A stretch of 64,000 nucleotides of DNA, from contig OZ242168.1 in NCBI GenBank assembly GCA_965205275.1, positions 806,001 to 870,000 on the forward strand, read 5' to 3'. Made by a program: the position numbers and the translations under genes. Shown one piece after another: positions 54,727 through 63,522 of this stretch. The notes under the pieces were generated by a model that ran no database searches, had not been told where the DNA came from, and worked only from the letters and a program-made list of their open reading frames with translations. How positions within the stretch are numbered: position 1 is the stretch's first letter; each line of letters opens with the position of its first letter. Source of the stretch: WTFY01 sp965205275. GTDB lineage: Bacteria > Pseudomonadota > Gammaproteobacteria > UBA4575.

Positions 54727-55623
54727 ATGTGTGGAATTGTCGGGTTATTTTCGAAATCCAGGAACATCGAGTCACAGCTCGGCACGTATCTGTCCCGGAT
54801 GTTAACCGAAATGTCGGAACGTGGACCTGACAGTGCGGGCATCGCAGTGTACAGAAATCCAGCAGCTGCAGGCCAAGCCAAACTTACTCTGCTCTGCTCT
54901 GGTCTTGAATATGACTGGGCCAGTGTAGCGGAAGGTCTAAGCCAGCATTACAGCGGAAAGGTACTTTTTGAAGCGAGAGGAAATCAGGCAGTTTATATTG
55001 TTCCCGGTAGTGCGGAAGGAATGGATGCCTGGTTACACGATCACCACCCCGAACTCATGTTAACGAGTTCTGGTGCTGCAATTGAAATCTACAAAGCCAA
55101 AGGTCCGCCATCCTGTCTGATTGACCGATTCAAAATTCGGGAACTAACGGGTACCCATGCACTGGGACATACTCGAATGGCCACGGAAAGTGCAGTCACG
55201 ACAAATCATTCACATCCTTTTTCTACTGGTGAAGACATATGTCTGGTGCATAATGGTTCGCTGTCCAACCATAACCGCTTGCGAACAATGCTGCAAAAGG
55301 AAGGGATCATATTTCATACCGATAACGACAGTGAAGTAGCCGCAGGTTACCTCGCATTGCGATTACAACACGGTGACAGCCTGGACCAAGCACTTGATGC
55401 CGCAATTCAAGACTTGGATGGATTTTATACCTTTGCGGTCGGTACAAAAGATGGATTTGCCGTGCTGCGCGATCCAGTTGCCTGCAAACCTGCAGTCATT
55501 GCTGAAACCGACGAGTGGGTTGCCATGGCTTCCGAGTATCGTGCCATTGCAGTATTACCCGGTGCAGAGGCTGCAAACTGTTGGGAGCCTGTGCCGGCAA
55601 AAATTTACAGCTGGCAGCATTAG
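54727..55623 (+). CDS. glxB: Class II glutamine amidotransferase, GlxB/MgsA-like
   Basis: A 298-residue Ntn-type glutamine amidotransferase. Cys2 in MCGIVGLF is the nucleophile after Met removal. ERGPDSAGIAVY, LGHTRMATESAVTTNHSHPF and LVHNGSLSNHNRLR are class II motifs. It matches the small amidotransferase subunit that, with GlxC and GlxD, makes a three-piece glutamate-synthase-like enzyme; in methylotrophs MgsABC makes N-methylglutamate. Which reaction occurs here cannot be read from sequence. Confidence 0.88.
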   Translation: MCGIVGLFSKSRNIESQLGTYLSRMLTEMSERGPDSAGIAVYRNPAAAGQAKLTLLCSGLEYDWASVAEGLSQHYSGKVLFEARGNQAVYIVPGSAEGMDAWLHDHHPELMLTSSGAAIEIYKAKGPPSCLIDRFKIRELTGTHALGHTRMATESAVTTNHSHPFSTGEDICLVHNGSLSNHNRLRTMLQKEGIIFHTDNDSEVAAGYLALRLQHGDSLDQALDAAIQDLDGFYTFAVGTKDGFAVLRDPVACKPAVIAETDEWVAMASEYRAIAVLPGAEAANCWEPVPAKIYSWQH

Positions 55624-55632
55624 CATAAAAAA

Positions 55633-56319
55633 ATGATTGAATTTGATTTAGACCAGTTTGGAGTTCGCGAATTGAATGCGGCCTTGCACGATTCAGCGGT
55701 CGCGAAAGACCAATCACACTGGAAGATTACCAATACCAAAGGACGCCATGCCATTGCAGTGGGCATAGATGCTGCTTTAGACGTACAAATTGAGGGGCAT
55801 GTTGGTTATTACTGCGCAGGCATGAACAAACGTGCGACTATAATGCTGAATGGCCATTGTGGTCCCGGGGTTGCTGAAAACATGATGTCGGGTACGGTTT
55901 GGGTGAAAGGAAATGCATCACAGTATGCAGGTGCCACGGCACATGGCGGACTGCTCGTTATCGAAGGCGATGCCAGTTCACGCTGTGGAATTTCCATGAA
56001 GGGTATCGACATCGTCGTTAAAGGAAATGCAGGCCATATGAGTGCCTTCATGGCACAGACAGGCCGCTTGGTGATATGCGGAGATGCCGGAGATGCCCTC
56101 GGGGATTCATTGTATGAAGCACGATTATATGTGCGTGGCCGCGTGTCCAGCCTGGGAGCGGACTGTATTGAGAAATCCATGCAAACCGAACATAAGAAAG
56201 AACTGAGAGAATTACTTGCACGTGCAAATCTAAGCAATCTCAATGCTGCTGAATTTCATCGTTATGGCTCGGCTAGAAAGCTATATAACTTCGATATAGA
56301 TAACGTTGGCACGTATTAG
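55633..56319 (+). CDS. glxC: GltB C-terminal-like (GXGXG) subunit, GlxC/MgsB-like
   Basis: A 228-residue protein built of the right-handed beta-helix GXGXG domain found at the C-terminus of large glutamate synthase subunits. Repeats are seen in IEGHVGYYCAGMN, VKGNASQYAGATAHGG, IEGDASSRCGISM and VKGNAGHMSAFMAQ. It starts ten bases after glxB and ends 11 bases before glxD. Confidence 0.88.
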   Translation: MIEFDLDQFGVRELNAALHDSAVAKDQSHWKITNTKGRHAIAVGIDAALDVQIEGHVGYYCAGMNKRATIMLNGHCGPGVAENMMSGTVWVKGNASQYAGATAHGGLLVIEGDASSRCGISMKGIDIVVKGNAGHMSAFMAQTGRLVICGDAGDALGDSLYEARLYVRGRVSSLGADCIEKSMQTEHKKELRELLARANLSNLNAAEFHRYGSARKLYNFDIDNVGTY

Positions 56320-56330
56320 GAGAACATTCC

Positions 56331-57671
56331 ATGTCACCAGAAGAAAACATGCATTCTTGGCTGAAAGAGTCTGCCGCATTTCCGCGGCATGTCATCGCCG
56401 AAATACAACGTGCTGCGAATACCGGCTTATATAATATTCGGGGTCATGGTGCAAAACGTCATGTACCTTCATTCGATGATTTATTATTTTTGGGTGCGAG
56501 CATGTCGCGTTATCCGCTCGAAGGGTATCGAGAAAAATGTGATACCCGGGTCACCCTTGGAACACGCTTTGCCAGGAAGCCGGTTGAACTAAAGATACCT
56601 ATCACAATAGCGGGCATGAGCTTTGGAGCATTATCGGCTCCTGCCAAGGAGGCCCTTGGGCGCGGTGCAAGCGAAGTCGGCACCAGCACAACGACCGGCG
56701 ATGGCGGCATGACCCCGGAAGAAAGGGAGCACTCATCCATTCTTGTTTATCAGTTACTTCCATCCCGCTATGGCATGAATCCGGATGATCTACGCAAAGC
56801 AGATGCCATTGAAGTTGTAGTTGGTCAAGGCGCCAAGCCTGGTGGCGGTGGCATGCTGCTCGGGCAAAAGATTAGTGAACGTGTTGCCGGTATGCGTGAT
56901 TTACCTCAAGATATTGATCAGCGTAGCGCTTGCAGACATCCAGACTGGACAGGACCTGATGATTTAAAGATAAAAATACTAGAGTTACGCGAAATCACGG
57001 ATTGGGAAAAACCTGTTTATATAAAAATAGGTGCATCCCGGACTTATTACGATGTAATGCTCGCTGTAAAAGCCGGTGCCGATGCAATTGTTCTGGATGG
57101 CATGCAAGGCGGAACTGCTGCGACTCAGGATGTATTTATTGAGCATGTAGGCATTCCGATTTTACCTGCAGTGAGGGTAGCGGTCGAAGCACTTACAGAA
57201 TTGGACATGCATCGCAAAGTCCAACTCATTGTGTCCGGTGGTATACGCAGTGGCGCAGATGTTGCCAAAGCATTAGCCCTTGGCGCGGATGCAGTATCTA
57301 TAGGTGTTGCAGCACTGATTGCCTTGGGTGATAACAGTCCTGAACTTGAAAAAGAGTATCGTAAACTAGGCACCTCGGCAGGATACTACGATGACTATCA
57401 AGACGGCAAAGACCCTGCCGGGATATGCACACAAAATGAAGAACTCGCAAAACGTTTTGACCCGGTAAAAGGTGGTCGTAAACTCGCTAATTACTTGCGG
57501 GTGTTAACACTCGAAACCCAAACACTTGCGCGAGCTTGTGGAAAAAGTCATGTGCACAACCTGGAGTCTGAAGACATGGTCGCATTAACACTTGAAGCAG
57601 CCGCCATGGCAAAAGTACCACTCGCTGGTACTAGCTGGATTCCAGGATTGAATAATTTGAAGGAAAGCTGA
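56331..57671 (+). CDS. glxD: Glutamate synthase-like FMN-binding subunit, GlxD/MgsC-like
   Basis: A 446-residue protein with the FMN/iron-sulfur core domain of glutamate synthase. IAGMSFGALSAPAKEALGRG, the GQGAKPGGGGMLLGQKI loop, DAIVLDGMQGGTAATQDVF and LIVSGGIRSGADVAKALALG are typical. A good ribosome binding site (AGGAGAA) precedes it. Together with glxB and glxC it would reduce an imine formed from glutamine-derived ammonia, or an amine, and a keto acid. Confidence 0.9.
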   Translation: MSPEENMHSWLKESAAFPRHVIAEIQRAANTGLYNIRGHGAKRHVPSFDDLLFLGASMSRYPLEGYREKCDTRVTLGTRFARKPVELKIPITIAGMSFGALSAPAKEALGRGASEVGTSTTTGDGGMTPEEREHSSILVYQLLPSRYGMNPDDLRKADAIEVVVGQGAKPGGGGMLLGQKISERVAGMRDLPQDIDQRSACRHPDWTGPDDLKIKILELREITDWEKPVYIKIGASRTYYDVMLAVKAGADAIVLDGMQGGTAATQDVFIEHVGIPILPAVRVAVEALTELDMHRKVQLIVSGGIRSGADVAKALALGADAVSIGVAALIALGDNSPELEKEYRKLGTSAGYYDDYQDGKDPAGICTQNEELAKRFDPVKGGRKLANYLRVLTLETQTLARACGKSHVHNLESEDMVALTLEAAAMAKVPLAGTSWIPGLNNLKES

Positions 57672-57763
57672 GAAATTCCACTCAAACAAAACAATTTGTA
57701 TTATACGAAAAACACCTGCTTTATTAGCACAGAATATACGAGCAGAATTGCCGGAGAGCCATC

Positions 57764-59071
57764 ATGACAAAAGATCTAGGTCATATCGCAAAAACTAAAG
57801 GAATCAAATATTTTCTGGTAAGTTTTGTTGATCTCTTTGGTGTACTACGTGCAAAACTGGTACCGGCTCGTGCAATAAAAGGTATGCAAAAAGATGGAGC
57901 CGGCTTTGCCGGCTTTGCCGCCTGGCTGGATATGACTCCTGCAGATTCAGATATGTTTGGCGTACCAGACCCGGACAGCCTGATTCAGTTGCCCTGGAAT
58001 CCTGAGATTGGCTGGTTGGCATCCGATCTGTGGATGGATGGTAAAGCAGTTGAAGCCTCTCCGCGGGTTGCACTAAAAAGGCAAATTGCCAAAGCACAAA
58101 AAAAAGGGTATCGCATAAAAACAGGGGTTGAATGTGAGTATTTCCTGGTGAATCAGGAAGGAAGTGCCTTATCTGATCCTTACGATACACAATCCAAGCC
58201 CTGTTATGATCAACAAGCCTTAATGCGTCGCTACCCTGTAGTAAAAGAGATCTGCGACTGCATGCTGAAACTGGGCTGGGGTCCCTATCAGAACGATCAT
58301 GAGGATGCCAATGGCCAGTTTGAAATGAATTGGGACTATAACGATGTATTAGTCACTGCAGACCGTCATGTGTTTTTCAAGTACATGACAAAAACCATTG
58401 CAGAGAATCACGGTATGCGAGCCACATTCATGCCCAAACCCTTTTCAAACTTAACCGGAAACGGGTGTCACACGCATGTTTCTGTTTGGGACCGAACCGG
58501 AGAAAGAAACCTGTTTTTAAGTAAAACTGATGAGCTTGGCTTATCCAAACTGGCCTATCAGTTTCTTGGGGGCATCATGCAGCATGCGGTATCAATGTGC
58601 GCAATATTTAACCCGACAGTAAACAGTTACAAGAGAATTGACGCACCAAGAACTGCCTCAGGCGCTACCTGGTCACCCAATGCGGTCACCTATTCCGGCA
58701 ATAACCGTACCCATATGATTCGCGTACCTGATGATGGCCGATTTGAACTACGCCTGATGGATGGCGCAACCAATCCTTATCTTGCCCAGGCTGCCGTCAT
58801 TGCAGCAGGACTCGATGGAATTAAAAATAAACGCAACCCCGGTGAGCCCAGCTTTATCAATATGTATGAAGAAGGCGATAAATTGCGATCGGCCAAAAAA
58901 CTGCCCTCTACTCTTCTGGATGCACTGCGACTGCTTGAGAAAAACAAAACATTAACAGAAGAGCTTGGGGCAGACGTTATAGGCTCCTATATCAAATTAA
59001 AGATGATAGAGTGGCGTGATTACACTGCCCACCTCAGCGAGTGGGAAAAACAAACTACTCTTGACTGCTAA
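57764..59071 (+). CDS. glnT: Glutamine synthetase family protein GlnT (GmaS-like)
   Basis: A 435-residue type III-like glutamine synthetase, close to rhizobial GlnT and to gamma-glutamylmethylamide synthetase. NDHEDANGQFEMNW, KPFSNLTGNGCHTHVSVW, NPTVNSYKRI and RFELRLMDGATNPYL are the nucleotide, ammonia and glutamate site motifs. It follows glxD by 92 bases. It may ligate glutamate to ammonia or to methylamine. No mgdABCD (N-methylglutamate dehydrogenase) is seen, which weakens a full methylamine pathway here. Confidence 0.9.
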   Translation: MTKDLGHIAKTKGIKYFLVSFVDLFGVLRAKLVPARAIKGMQKDGAGFAGFAAWLDMTPADSDMFGVPDPDSLIQLPWNPEIGWLASDLWMDGKAVEASPRVALKRQIAKAQKKGYRIKTGVECEYFLVNQEGSALSDPYDTQSKPCYDQQALMRRYPVVKEICDCMLKLGWGPYQNDHEDANGQFEMNWDYNDVLVTADRHVFFKYMTKTIAENHGMRATFMPKPFSNLTGNGCHTHVSVWDRTGERNLFLSKTDELGLSKLAYQFLGGIMQHAVSMCAIFNPTVNSYKRIDAPRTASGATWSPNAVTYSGNNRTHMIRVPDDGRFELRLMDGATNPYLAQAAVIAAGLDGIKNKRNPGEPSFINMYEEGDKLRSAKKLPSTLLDALRLLEKNKTLTEELGADVIGSYIKLKMIEWRDYTAHLSEWEKQTTLDC

Positions 59072-59317
59072 ACCGCATATTATTGAACCTGCATTTATGT
59101 TTACTGTTATCCGCTTTTATAACAATTCATTCATATTTTAATACAATGAAATAATTTTAAATCAGGGGATACTGTTCTACCCGGTCACAAATGCACGAAA
59201 AATACAAAAAACAGCTATGACATTCTGATTTTAATTTTTGATTTCAAATAATTGAGTGCCGGCTTGTTTCACATGAATTAAAGTCTGCTACTCGCAAAGA
59301 GTAAAAGCCATTCTTAG

Positions 59318-59767
59318 ATGATTCAAATCAACGATATTCTTGGCCACTCACATGACTCGAAACTGTCGGGCAGGCTTCACGCTTTATCCCATCAGGATAA
59401 AGTTGAATATATTGTTTTAGATTATTCCAATCTGCAACGCCGGCGTTTTCTCACCAAAACTGATCAAGGCACAGATTGTGCGGTTTCGATTTCGCGAGAA
59501 AAAAAATTATCCAATGGTGCAGTTTTACTGCTCGAAAATGATCGTGCCATAGTGATAAAAATGTCTGAGGATCAATGGCTTTCACTTAAACCCAAAGATA
59601 TATCAAGCGCCATTGAACTTGGCTACTTTGCTGGCAATATGCATTGGCGCGTTAAGTTTGAAAAAGAATATCTCCATATAGCGATTGAAAGCCCAGAAGA
59701 TATTTATCTTGATCGTTTAAAAGATTTTTTCATTCAAAAAAAAGTTACGCGCGTTAATCATGATTGA
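59318..59767 (+). CDS. ureE: Urease accessory protein UreE
   Basis: A 149-residue nickel metallochaperone. YIVLDYSNLQRRRFLTKTDQG at the N-terminus and ELGYFAGNMHWRVKFEKEYL with the conserved nickel-binding His match UreE. The C-terminus lacks a His-rich tail. It is the first gene of the urease cluster after a 246-base gap from glnT. A TACTC-GCAAA-GAGTA hairpin sits just upstream at 59289-59303. The last eight bases overlap ureF. Confidence 0.88.
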   Translation: MIQINDILGHSHDSKLSGRLHALSHQDKVEYIVLDYSNLQRRRFLTKTDQGTDCAVSISREKKLSNGAVLLLENDRAIVIKMSEDQWLSLKPKDISSAIELGYFAGNMHWRVKFEKEYLHIAIESPEDIYLDRLKDFFIQKKVTRVNHD

Positions 59768-60440
59768 AGACGAACAAGTTCTCACTCTTCTGCAACATGG
59801 GGATAGCTTTTTCCCCTCAGGGGCTATTTCTTTTTCCTGGGGATTAGAAATGCTAAGGAATGACAATATTGTCACTTCAATAAGCGAAGTAGAGAACTTT
59901 ATCGAGAATCAGCTTCTTGAAAGATGGGGACCATTTGAGCGCGTTGTACTCGCTCATTGCTATGACCGTGCAAATGATATCGAAGCAGTCGTTCCTATTG
60001 ATAATCTTGTGGAATGTATGACCTTAACAAGTGAGCTAAGAGCTGGATCAAAAAAATTGGGGTCAGCTTTATTGACAACATATAGCAAATTGAACAATCC
60101 ACTTGCGCAACAATACGAAGCTCTTGTTCATGGGAGTAATGCACATGGGCATCTCCCAATTACTCAAGGAGTGATTTGGAACTCAATAGGTCTTTCTAAA
60201 AATCCAGCATTAATGTTATCCGCTTACACTTTCTGTGTTTCGGTACTTAGTGCAGCTTTGCGTCTTGGCTTAGTGGGCCATATTGATTGCCAGAAGAGTT
60301 TAACCAAGTTTCGCGAATTAATTCCCAAGATCTTGGCTTGGCCTATCCCAGACGTAGAAGAAATTCATGGATTTACACCTTTTGCGGATATCGCGTCTAT
60401 GCGCCATGAAAACTCTGATACAAGACTATTTGCAAACTAA
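59760..60440 (+). CDS. ureF: Urease accessory protein UreF
   Basis: A 226-residue helical protein. LLQHGDSFFPSGAISFSWGLE is the UreF N-terminal motif, and HGSNAHGHLPITQGVIW matches the conserved middle. UreF joins UreD and UreG in the activation complex that loads nickel. The ATG lies inside the last codons of ureE, so the two are coupled. Confidence 0.9.
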   Translation: MIEDEQVLTLLQHGDSFFPSGAISFSWGLEMLRNDNIVTSISEVENFIENQLLERWGPFERVVLAHCYDRANDIEAVVPIDNLVECMTLTSELRAGSKKLGSALLTTYSKLNNPLAQQYEALVHGSNAHGHLPITQGVIWNSIGLSKNPALMLSAYTFCVSVLSAALRLGLVGHIDCQKSLTKFRELIPKILAWPIPDVEEIHGFTPFADIASMRHENSDTRLFAN

Positions 60441-60469
60441 ATGATTATTCAAAGATTTGGAGAAAACCT

Positions 60470-61165
60470 ATGCTGTTAACGCCAACTGAATTAGAACGTT
60501 TGACTATATATACCGCTGCCGAAATTGCGAGGAAAAGAAGAAAAAAAGGACTCCAATTAAATTACCCTGAAGCGACTGCCATTATTGCTGATGAAATCTT
60601 AGAAGGCGCAAGAGAGGGTCGCAGCGTTGCAGAACTGATTGGCTATGGCTCTACATTGTTAAATACCGATGATGTGATGCCTGGTGTAGGCGACATGATG
60701 CATATGCTTCAGGTTGAAGCTACTTTCCCAGATGGAACCAAGCTTGTGACTGTGCATGAGCCAGTTCGACCAGGTAAAACGAAAATTAAAGATAACACCC
60801 ATCCTGGGGAAATTATTTCTGGTGAAGGTGATATAAAAATTAATGCTGGCAAACGCTCGGTAAAACTAAAAGTGTTAAACACAGGCGATCGACCTGTACA
60901 AATTGGTAGTCATTTCCACTTTTTTGAGGTGAATCCCGAATTAGACTTTAATCGAAAGGATGCATTTGGAAAACATTTAGATATTCCAGCAGGAACAGCG
61001 GTGCGATTTGAGCCTGGTGAAAGCAAAGAAGTACAACTGGTTAAATTTGGCGGAACAGGAGAAGTACATGGCTTAAATAGCCTAACCAACGGATCAACTT
61101 CTAATGAAGTTAAAAAACAAGAAGCGCTTCATCAAGCAAAAACCCGTGGATTTAAAGGGGCTTAA
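60470..61165 (+). CDS. ureAB: Urease gamma-beta fusion subunit (UreAB)
   Basis: A 231-residue protein with the gamma subunit at the N-terminus (residues 1-100; LTPTELERLTIYTAAEIARK, GVGDMMHMLQVEATFPDG) and the beta subunit at the C-terminus (from about 104; GDRPVQIGSHFHFFEVNPEL, GTAVRFEPGE). The junction is HEPVRPGKTKIKDNTHPGE. The same fusion is known from Helicobacter UreA. A GGAG precedes the ATG. It sits between ureF and ureC, which starts two bases later. Confidence 0.95.
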   Translation: MLLTPTELERLTIYTAAEIARKRRKKGLQLNYPEATAIIADEILEGAREGRSVAELIGYGSTLLNTDDVMPGVGDMMHMLQVEATFPDGTKLVTVHEPVRPGKTKIKDNTHPGEIISGEGDIKINAGKRSVKLKVLNTGDRPVQIGSHFHFFEVNPELDFNRKDAFGKHLDIPAGTAVRFEPGESKEVQLVKFGGTGEVHGLNSLTNGSTSNEVKKQEALHQAKTRGFKGA

Positions 61166-61167
61166 CA

Positions 61168-62880
61168 ATGATTAAAATATCAAGAAAAGAATATGCCTTA
61201 ATGTATGGCCCTACTACGGGAGATGCAGTACGTCTTGGTGATACCTCGCTTTTGGCAGAAGTAGAACATGACTACGCCGTTCCTGGTGATGAATGTTTGC
61301 ATGGCGGTGGTAAAACACTACGTGATGGCCTGGGCTTGACACCTGGTTATGACAGCGCTGCCGGTTCTTTAGATATGCTAATTAGTAACGCGCTGGTAAT
61401 TGACCCTGTCTTAGGAATTGTTAAGGCAGATATTGGAATTAAAGAAGGTCAAATTGTAGGAGTTGGAAAAGCTGGAAATCCTGCCACTATGGATAATGTT
61501 GACCCGAATCTTGTCTGCGGTGCAGCAACAACCGTACGCGATGCAGAGGGATTGATTGCAACGCCGGGAGGTATCGATGTGCATGTGCATTTTGATAGTG
61601 CACAGTTATGCGAACATGCAATAGGTTCTGGCATTACTACAATGATCGGAGGGTCACTGGGTCCGATAACTGTAGGGATTGATTGTGGTGGCGCGTGGAA
61701 TGTTGGCAAGATGCTACAAGCCTCAGAGCAATGGCCGATTAATTTTGGTTTTTTAGGGCGCGGTAATTCATCAAAACCTAGATCTTTAATTGATCAGTTA
61801 AATGGAGGTTGTCTAGGTCTAAAAATCCATGAGGACTGGGGTGCAATGCCAGCCGTCATTGATACCTGCCTTTCCGTTGCAGATGATTTAGATTTTCAAG
61901 TCCAGTTACATACTGACACATTAAATGAAAGTGGCTTTGTTGAAAATACTTTGGCTGCCATCAATGGTCGTACCATTCATATGTATCACACAGAAGGCGC
62001 AGGAGGTGGACACGCACCCGATATAATTCGTGTTGCTGGTGAATACAATTGCCTGCCCTCTTCTACTAATCCAACAAACCCATACACTGTAAATACTTTT
62101 GATGAACATCTAGATATGACGATGGTTTGTCATCATTTAAATCCGGCTATCCCGGAAGATGTCGCATTTGCCGAAAGCCGTATTCGTGCTCAAACCATTG
62201 CTGCAGAAGATGTGTTACATGATCTTGGTGCAATTTCCATGCTGGGCTCGGATAGCCAGGGTATGGGCAGAATTAATGAAGTCATATGTCGCACCTGGCA
62301 GCTCGCTAGCAAAATGAAGGATCAGCGTGGGCGTCTTTCTGAAGAAGCTACAAAGCGTGGCGATAATGAAAGAATAAAGCGCTATATCGCAAAATATACA
62401 ATCAATGCAGCACGTACATTTGGAATCGATCAATACATCGGCTCCTTAGAAAAAGGGAAAATGGCAGATGTAGTGTTATGGAAACCTGCATTTTTCGGAA
62501 TTAAGCCCGAATTAATAGTTAAAGGTGGTTTTATTGTCTGGTCTGCCATGGGTGACAGCGCTGCATCGTTAATGACCTGCGAACCGATGGCCATGCGGCC
62601 ACAATGGGGGGCATTCGGTAACGCTAAACAACACCTGAGTGTAAACTTTGTTAACCAATCTGCGGTCGATACCAATGTAGGAGAGAAACTAAAGCTTCAA
62701 AAAGCTAATTTAGCTGCACAAGGGACTCGAAAACTCAACAAAGGTCACATGTTACATAACGGCAGCTGTCCAAAAATAACTGTTAACCCCGATACATTTG
62801 ATGTATTTGTGGATGGTGATCTTGCCACTTGTGAACCTGCTAAGACTCTCCCATTGACACAACGCTATATGCTGCGATGA
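61168..62880 (+). CDS. ureC: Urease alpha subunit UreC
   Basis: A 570-residue nickel hydrolase with all metal and catalytic residues visible: His139 and His141 (DVHVHFDS), carbamylated Lys219 and His221 (GLKIHEDWG), His248 (LHTDT), His274 (YHTEGAGGGH), the mobile-flap Cys321 and His322 (MVCHHLNP), and Asp362 (GSDSQGMGR). The stretch after the HxH is HFDSAQ rather than the common HF(I)(C/S)PQQ, and the HxH-to-Lys distance is three residues shorter than in Klebsiella numbering. It hydrolyses urea to ammonia and carbamate. Confidence 0.95.
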   Translation: MIKISRKEYALMYGPTTGDAVRLGDTSLLAEVEHDYAVPGDECLHGGGKTLRDGLGLTPGYDSAAGSLDMLISNALVIDPVLGIVKADIGIKEGQIVGVGKAGNPATMDNVDPNLVCGAATTVRDAEGLIATPGGIDVHVHFDSAQLCEHAIGSGITTMIGGSLGPITVGIDCGGAWNVGKMLQASEQWPINFGFLGRGNSSKPRSLIDQLNGGCLGLKIHEDWGAMPAVIDTCLSVADDLDFQVQLHTDTLNESGFVENTLAAINGRTIHMYHTEGAGGGHAPDIIRVAGEYNCLPSSTNPTNPYTVNTFDEHLDMTMVCHHLNPAIPEDVAFAESRIRAQTIAAEDVLHDLGAISMLGSDSQGMGRINEVICRTWQLASKMKDQRGRLSEEATKRGDNERIKRYIAKYTINAARTFGIDQYIGSLEKGKMADVVLWKPAFFGIKPELIVKGGFIVWSAMGDSAASLMTCEPMAMRPQWGAFGNAKQHLSVNFVNQSAVDTNVGEKLKLQKANLAAQGTRKLNKGHMLHNGSCPKITVNPDTFDVFVDGDLATCEPAKTLPLTQRYMLR

Positions 62881-63503
62881 ACATGCATGAATCTCAAAAT
62901 GGCCCTGCACGAGTAGGTATTGGTGGGCCTGTAGGCTCTGGAAAAACAGCCCTAATCGAACAATTGATCCCACTATTTAATAAACGTGGAAATGAAATTG
63001 CCATCATCACGAACGACTTAGTCACACGAGAAGATGCCAAACGTCTGCAGCAATCTGGATTGCTTGCACCAGAACGCGTAGTTGCAGTGGAAGCTGGTGC
63101 TTGTCCACATACTGTTATTCGAGAGGACCCCACCCTAAATATTCAAGCTGCAGATCTTTTGAGTAAAGAGTTTAAAAACTTAGACATCATATTGATTGAA
63201 AGTGGTGGGGATAATCTAGCCTCTACTTTTTCTCTAGACCTTGTCGATTACTGGATGTTTGTAATCGATACCTCTGAAGGAGATGATATCCCTCGCAAAA
63301 AAGGGCCAGGTATCGTGCAATCAGATTTACTAGTGATTAACAAAGTCGATTTGGCACCTTATGTAGGTGTCGATATAGATTTAATGATTAAAGAGGGACA
63401 AGAAGTTAGAGGTAACAAACCTCTAGCACTTACAAATTGTAAAACTGGAGCAGGTATAGAAGAAGTTGCAGCTCATATAATTAATAACGTGCTATTTAAT
63501 TAG
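62877..63503 (+). CDS. ureG: Urease accessory GTPase UreG
   Basis: A 208-residue SIMIBI GTPase. P-loop GGPVGSGKTAL (residues 16-26), the nickel-binding CPH motif in VEAGACPHTVIRED (Cys76-His78), and INKVDLAPYVG are typical. Its ATG overlaps the ureC stop by four bases (ATGA). UreG energises nickel delivery to UreC. Confidence 0.95.
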   Translation: MNMHESQNGPARVGIGGPVGSGKTALIEQLIPLFNKRGNEIAIITNDLVTREDAKRLQQSGLLAPERVVAVEAGACPHTVIREDPTLNIQAADLLSKEFKNLDIILIESGGDNLASTFSLDLVDYWMFVIDTSEGDDIPRKKGPGIVQSDLLVINKVDLAPYVGVDIDLMIKEGQEVRGNKPLALTNCKTGAGIEEVAAHIINNVLFN

Positions 63504-63522
63504 AATATACAAAATTAAATGT

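Noticed and set aside
54727..59071. Complete N-methylglutamate pathway
   Set aside because: mgsABC-like and gmaS-like genes are present, but no mgdABCD genes follow; urease genes do.
59235..59300. Sigma-54 promoter before ureE
   Set aside because: GTGCCGGCTTG superficially resembles the -24/-12 pattern, but the GG and GC elements do not align at the required spacing.
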